Assembly (NCBI RefSeq): GCF_008692035.1
Contig: NZ_VTFG01000002.1
Location: 1,240,001 to 1,304,000, forward strand
Direction of reading: 5' to 3'
From: Pseudomonas marginalis
Lineage (GTDB): Bacteria; Pseudomonadota; Gammaproteobacteria; Pseudomonadales; Pseudomonadaceae
Length of the DNA stretch: 64,000 nt
The notes beneath the pieces are model-generated. The model ran no database searches. It was given only the letters and a program-made list of their open reading frames with translations, and was not told the origin of the DNA. Of this stretch, positions 61,164-64,000 are shown in pieces. Both the position numbers and the translations under genes were made by a program. Position 1 is the first letter of the stretch. The number at the start of each line of letters is the position of its first letter.

Positions 61164-61804
61164 GCACACCGCCGACGGCCAGCGAGCTCGGCCTGTGCCT
61201 CTGTCACAGCTGCGGATTGTCCTGCGACCTGCGCGCCGGGCCGACCGAATGCGAGCGCTGCGGCGCGCCCTTGCACCGGCGCAAGGTCAATTCCCTGACG
61301 CGCACCTGGGCCTACATGCTCACCGCGCTGGCGTTCTATGTGCCGGCCAATCTCCTGCCCGTGATGAACACCAGCATGCTCGGCTCGGGGGCGGACAGCA
61401 CCATCATGAGCGGGGTGCTGGAGTTCTGGCAGCACGGCGCGTGGGACATCGCGCTGATTATTTTCATCGCCAGCATCGCAGTGCCCGGCATCAAGTTTGT
61501 GTCCCTGGCCCTGCTGCTGGTCACCGTGCAGCGCAATAGCCGTTGGGCACGCAAGGAACGTTCGAAGCTGTTCCGCTTCGTCGAACTGATTGGCTACTGG
61601 TCCATGCTGGATGTCATCGTGGTCGCGCTGGTGGCCGCACTGGTGAAGTTCCAGGCCCTGGGCACCATCGAGCCGCGCCTGGGCATCCTGTTTTTCGGCC
61701 TGGTGGTGGTGTTTACCATGCTGGCCGCCATGAGCTTCGACCCGAGGCTGATCTGGGAAACCCCACACAACAAGGAGACCGCGGATGACGTCACATCCCA
61801 CTGA
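61160..61804 (+). CDS. PqiA-type membrane protein, second half
   Basis: A 214-residue partner with the same layout: cysteine pairs CHSCGLSC and CERCGAPL, then four helices (LTALAFYVPANLLPVMNTS through LFFGLVVVFTMLAAMS). The start is ATG 61160, inside the previous gene's end. It overlaps pqiB by 20 bases. Together the two genes correspond to a single E. coli pqiA. A fused or a split form could serve equally as the inner-membrane part of the lipid-transport machine. Confidence 0.92.
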   Translation: MSTPPTASELGLCLCHSCGLSCDLRAGPTECERCGAPLHRRKVNSLTRTWAYMLTALAFYVPANLLPVMNTSMLGSGADSTIMSGVLEFWQHGAWDIALIIFIASIAVPGIKFVSLALLLVTVQRNSRWARKERSKLFRFVELIGYWSMLDVIVVALVAALVKFQALGTIEPRLGILFFGLVVVFTMLAAMSFDPRLIWETPHNKETADDVTSH

Positions 61805-63440
61805 CACCCCGCAAGCCCCAGGATCGCCTGCGATCAAGACACGGCGCTTCAGCGTTTCGCTGGTGTGGATCGTGCCGATCGTCGCGGTGCTGGTGGGGAT
61901 TTCGCTGGTGGTACACAGCGTCCTCCAGCAGGGCCCGACCATCACCCTCAATTTCAAGACCGGCAGCGGTCTGACCGCGAACAAAACCGAGGTCAAGTAC
62001 CGCAACGTGGTGATCGGCCAGGTGACCGACGTCGCCTTGAGCGACGACCAGAAAAGCGTCAACGCCACGGTTCAACTGGCCAAGCAGGCCGAAAGCTTCA
62101 CCCGCGCCGATTCACAGTTCTGGGTGGTGCGCCCGCGTATCGGCGCCGGCGGCGTATCCGGCATCGACACCCTGCTCTCCGGCGACTACATCGGTGCCGA
62201 CATCGGCCAATCGGAGACCCGTGCCAAGCAGTTCAAAGGCCTGGAAAACCCGCCGCCCATCACCTACGGCGAACCGGGCAAGCGTTTCACGCTGCACACG
62301 CAGACCCTTGGTTCGCTGGATATCGGCTCACCGGTGTACTACCGCAAAATCGAGGTCGGCCAGGTGGTGGCCTACGAGTTGGATGCCGAAGGCAAGGGTG
62401 TCAACGTCGAGGTGTTCGTGCATGCGCCCAATGATGCCTATGTCACCGAAAACACGCGTTTCTGGAACGCCAGCGGGGTTGACCTGAGCGTCGGCGCCAA
62501 TGGCTTCGCGCTGAAGACCGAATCGCTTTCGTCCATGCTGGTCGGCGGCATCGCCTTTCGGGCACCGCCGTACAGCCCCAACGACAAACCGGCTGACGAG
62601 GCACGTACCTTTGAGCTCTTCGACGACCAGGACAGCGCCCTCGCCCCACCCAATGGCGAGGGGCAATACATGGCCCTGCGCTTCGACCAGGCATTGCGCG
62701 GGCTCAAGGTCGGGGCGCCGGTGGAGTTCCTCGGCGTCGAGTTTGGCAAGGTGGTGTCGATCAACCTGGACTTCGATGCCAGTAAACGCAGCTTCCCACT
62801 CAACGTCGGTATCGTGATCTATCCACAGTTGCTCGGGCAGGCCCACACCAAACTGCTCAAGGTCATGAACCATGACCCCAACGATGAGGCCGCCGGCGTA
62901 CGGCTGATCGGCTCGTTCATCGAAAATGGCCTGCGCGCCCAGGCGCGCAGCGGCAACCTGTTGACCGGCCAGTTATACATCGCGCTGGACTTCTACCCGA
63001 AAGCCGAGAAGGTCAAATTTGACCCCAGCCTGCGCCCGGTCAGCATTCCAACCATTCCCGGCAACCTCGAGCAACTGCAGGAAAAACTCGAGAGCATCGT
63101 CAACAAGATCAACCAACTGCCGATCGAACGCATTGCCGGCAACCTCGACGGCAACCTGGTCGAGCTGCGCAAAGGCCTGACCCAATTCAATGCCAAGACC
63201 CTGCCCGGCGTGCAGAACACCCTGGCTGACGTGAGCAAGACGCTGCAATCGGCCAGTTCGACCCTGGCCGAGGACTCACCGCAGCGTGAGCAGCTGACCC
63301 AGACCCTGGATGAACTGGGGCGCATGTCGCGTTCCCTGCGCGAACTGTCGGACTACCTGGGCCGTCACCCGGAATCGCTGATTCGCGGCCGTCCCGACAA
63401 CGCCGCGCCCCTGGACCTGCAAGGACCTCCACGCAAATGA
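61785..63440 (+). CDS. pqiB: PqiB, MlaD-family intermembrane lipid transport protein
   Basis: PqiB forms a long periplasmic tube of stacked MCE rings joining inner and outer membranes. The 551-residue product has an N-terminal membrane helix (VSLVWIVPIVAVLVGISLV), three MCE/MlaD domains (GSGLTANKTEVKYRNVVIGQ; LDIGSPVYYRKIEVGQVVA; RGLKVGAPVEFLGVEFGKV) and a C-terminal coiled coil (about residues 430-525). The length and three MCE modules match E. coli PqiB (546). It overlaps the gene before and touches pqiC. Confidence 0.95.
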   Translation: MTSHPTDTPQAPGSPAIKTRRFSVSLVWIVPIVAVLVGISLVVHSVLQQGPTITLNFKTGSGLTANKTEVKYRNVVIGQVTDVALSDDQKSVNATVQLAKQAESFTRADSQFWVVRPRIGAGGVSGIDTLLSGDYIGADIGQSETRAKQFKGLENPPPITYGEPGKRFTLHTQTLGSLDIGSPVYYRKIEVGQVVAYELDAEGKGVNVEVFVHAPNDAYVTENTRFWNASGVDLSVGANGFALKTESLSSMLVGGIAFRAPPYSPNDKPADEARTFELFDDQDSALAPPNGEGQYMALRFDQALRGLKVGAPVEFLGVEFGKVVSINLDFDASKRSFPLNVGIVIYPQLLGQAHTKLLKVMNHDPNDEAAGVRLIGSFIENGLRAQARSGNLLTGQLYIALDFYPKAEKVKFDPSLRPVSIPTIPGNLEQLQEKLESIVNKINQLPIERIAGNLDGNLVELRKGLTQFNAKTLPGVQNTLADVSKTLQSASSTLAEDSPQREQLTQTLDELGRMSRSLRELSDYLGRHPESLIRGRPDNAAPLDLQGPPRK

Positions 63441-63457
63441 CCCCTGGAGCAAGCGCC

Positions 63458-64000
63458 ATGACGTTTCCGTTGAAAATCACAGTGGTCGGCATGCTGCTGT
63501 TGCTGGCGGCGTGCAGCAGTACGCCGATTACCTTTCATACGCTGACACCGGCGCACTGGAATACGGCCACGGGAGCCGACGCAGGCAGCATCCGGATTGA
63601 AAGCATCACCGTTCCCCCCCAGGTCGACCGACCGCAGATTGTGATTCGCCAGGGCGACAGCGGCGTGGCGATCCTGGAAACCCAGTGGTGGGCCGCGAGC
63701 CTCGCGGATGAGCTGAGGAGTGCGCTGGTGGACCAACTGGCCAACAGCAACCCTCGGCAATCGATGTTGTTGCGTCTTGAAGTGCAGCGCTTTGACTCAG
63801 TGCCCGGCCAGTACGCGCTGCTCGACGTCAAATGGCGCCTGCGCCCGGCCGGGGGCACCGAGCGCCCACCGCTGACCTGCCGGACCACGTTGCAGTCGCC
63901 CGCCGGGCCGAGCATCGACAACGTGGTGCTCGCCCATCAAAACAATCTCAAGCGCTTTGCCGCGCAGGTCAGCCAGGCGGTCGACAGGTCAGCCGGCGAG
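63458..64000 (+). CDS. pqiC: PqiC-family lipoprotein (3' end missing)
   Basis: The first 181 codons of an outer-membrane lipoprotein of the PqiC/ABC-type auxiliary family (DUF330). The lipobox is MLLLLAACSSTP, followed by FHTLTPAHW, ITVPPQVDRPQIVIRQGD and WWAASLADELRSALVDQL, a recognisable PqiC pattern. ATG 63458 is preferred, with GGAG about nine bases upstream; ATG 63437, overlapping the pqiB stop, would add seven residues. The frame is open to the window edge. PqiC would receive the PqiB tube at the outer membrane. Confidence 0.9.
   Translation, partial: MTFPLKITVVGMLLLLAACSSTPITFHTLTPAHWNTATGADAGSIRIESITVPPQVDRPQIVIRQGDSGVAILETQWWAASLADELRSALVDQLANSNPRQSMLLRLEVQRFDSVPGQYALLDVKWRLRPAGGTERPPLTCRTTLQSPAGPSIDNVVLAHQNNLKRFAAQVSQAVDRSAGE

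Noticed and set aside
1..64000. CRISPR arrays, prophage, insertion sequences, tRNA or rRNA genes
   Set aside because: No spaced direct repeats, transposase or integrase genes, or tRNA-like cloverleaves were seen; the only repeats are REP elements.

Overview
The window is a gene-dense, high-GC chromosomal segment. It is almost certainly from a fluorescent Pseudomonas of the P. fluorescens group. Three things point there: the alginate operon and the mra/dcw division cluster lie in the same neighbourhood, the order mraZ - rnpB - rsmI - lpoA - yraN - gmhA - BON protein is the Pseudomonas one, and the REP/REPIN repeats (GTGGGAGGGGGCTTGCCCCC core) are typical of that group. The species call is inference; the gene calls below rest on motifs visible in the translated sequence.

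Region 1 (1-11,845, + strand) is the distal part of the alginate operon: algK (5' end outside the window), algE, algG, algX, algL, algI, algJ, algF and algA, closed by a strong intrinsic terminator. Together they export (K, E, X), epimerise (G), degrade (L) and O-acetylate (I, J, F, X) the polymer and supply GDP-mannose precursor (A). A REPIN lies inside the operon between algL and algI, and a second one, in the opposite arm arrangement, follows the operon.

Region 2 (12,000-25,740) is accessory or housekeeping: a small membrane-anchored protein, an SDR dehydrogenase with a SnoaL/DUF4440-like partner, a delta-60 repeat protein, a four-gene efflux operon on the minus strand (outer-membrane factor, FUSC, DUF1656, HlyD-type adaptor) with a divergent LysR regulator, a 2-hydroxyacid dehydrogenase, cheV with a GNAT gene directly behind it, a cysteine-cluster protein, an orphan periplasmic binding protein and a short proline-rich hypothetical.

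Region 3 (25,850-35,470) holds an RND efflux operon (adaptor, pump) continuing into a CopRS/CusRS-type two-component system, preceded by a perfect palindrome of the TGACA-TGTCA type; then a candidate small RNA or leader with a strong terminator, an OprD-type porin and a diguanylate cyclase.

Region 4 (35,520-53,510, - strand) is the complete division and cell-wall cluster, read in transcription order mraZ, rsmH, ftsL, ftsI, murE, murF, mraY, murD, ftsW, murG, murC, ddl, ftsQ, ftsA, ftsZ, lpxC. Most of its junctions overlap by 1-11 bases. Its promoter is followed by three MraZ boxes at exact 10-bp spacing.

Region 5 (53,757-64,000) contains rnpB (RNase P RNA), rsmI, the lpoA-yraN-gmhA-BON run, an OmpA-family lipoprotein, an MBL-fold hydrolase and a pqi operon with pqiA split into two genes, followed by pqiB and a pqiC cut by the window edge. 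No CRISPR array, prophage, insertion sequence, tRNA or rRNA was seen. I did not find a convincing wholly new system; the best leads are regulatory elements (REPIN inside alg, the RND palindrome, the pre-oprD RNA) and the delta-60 protein.
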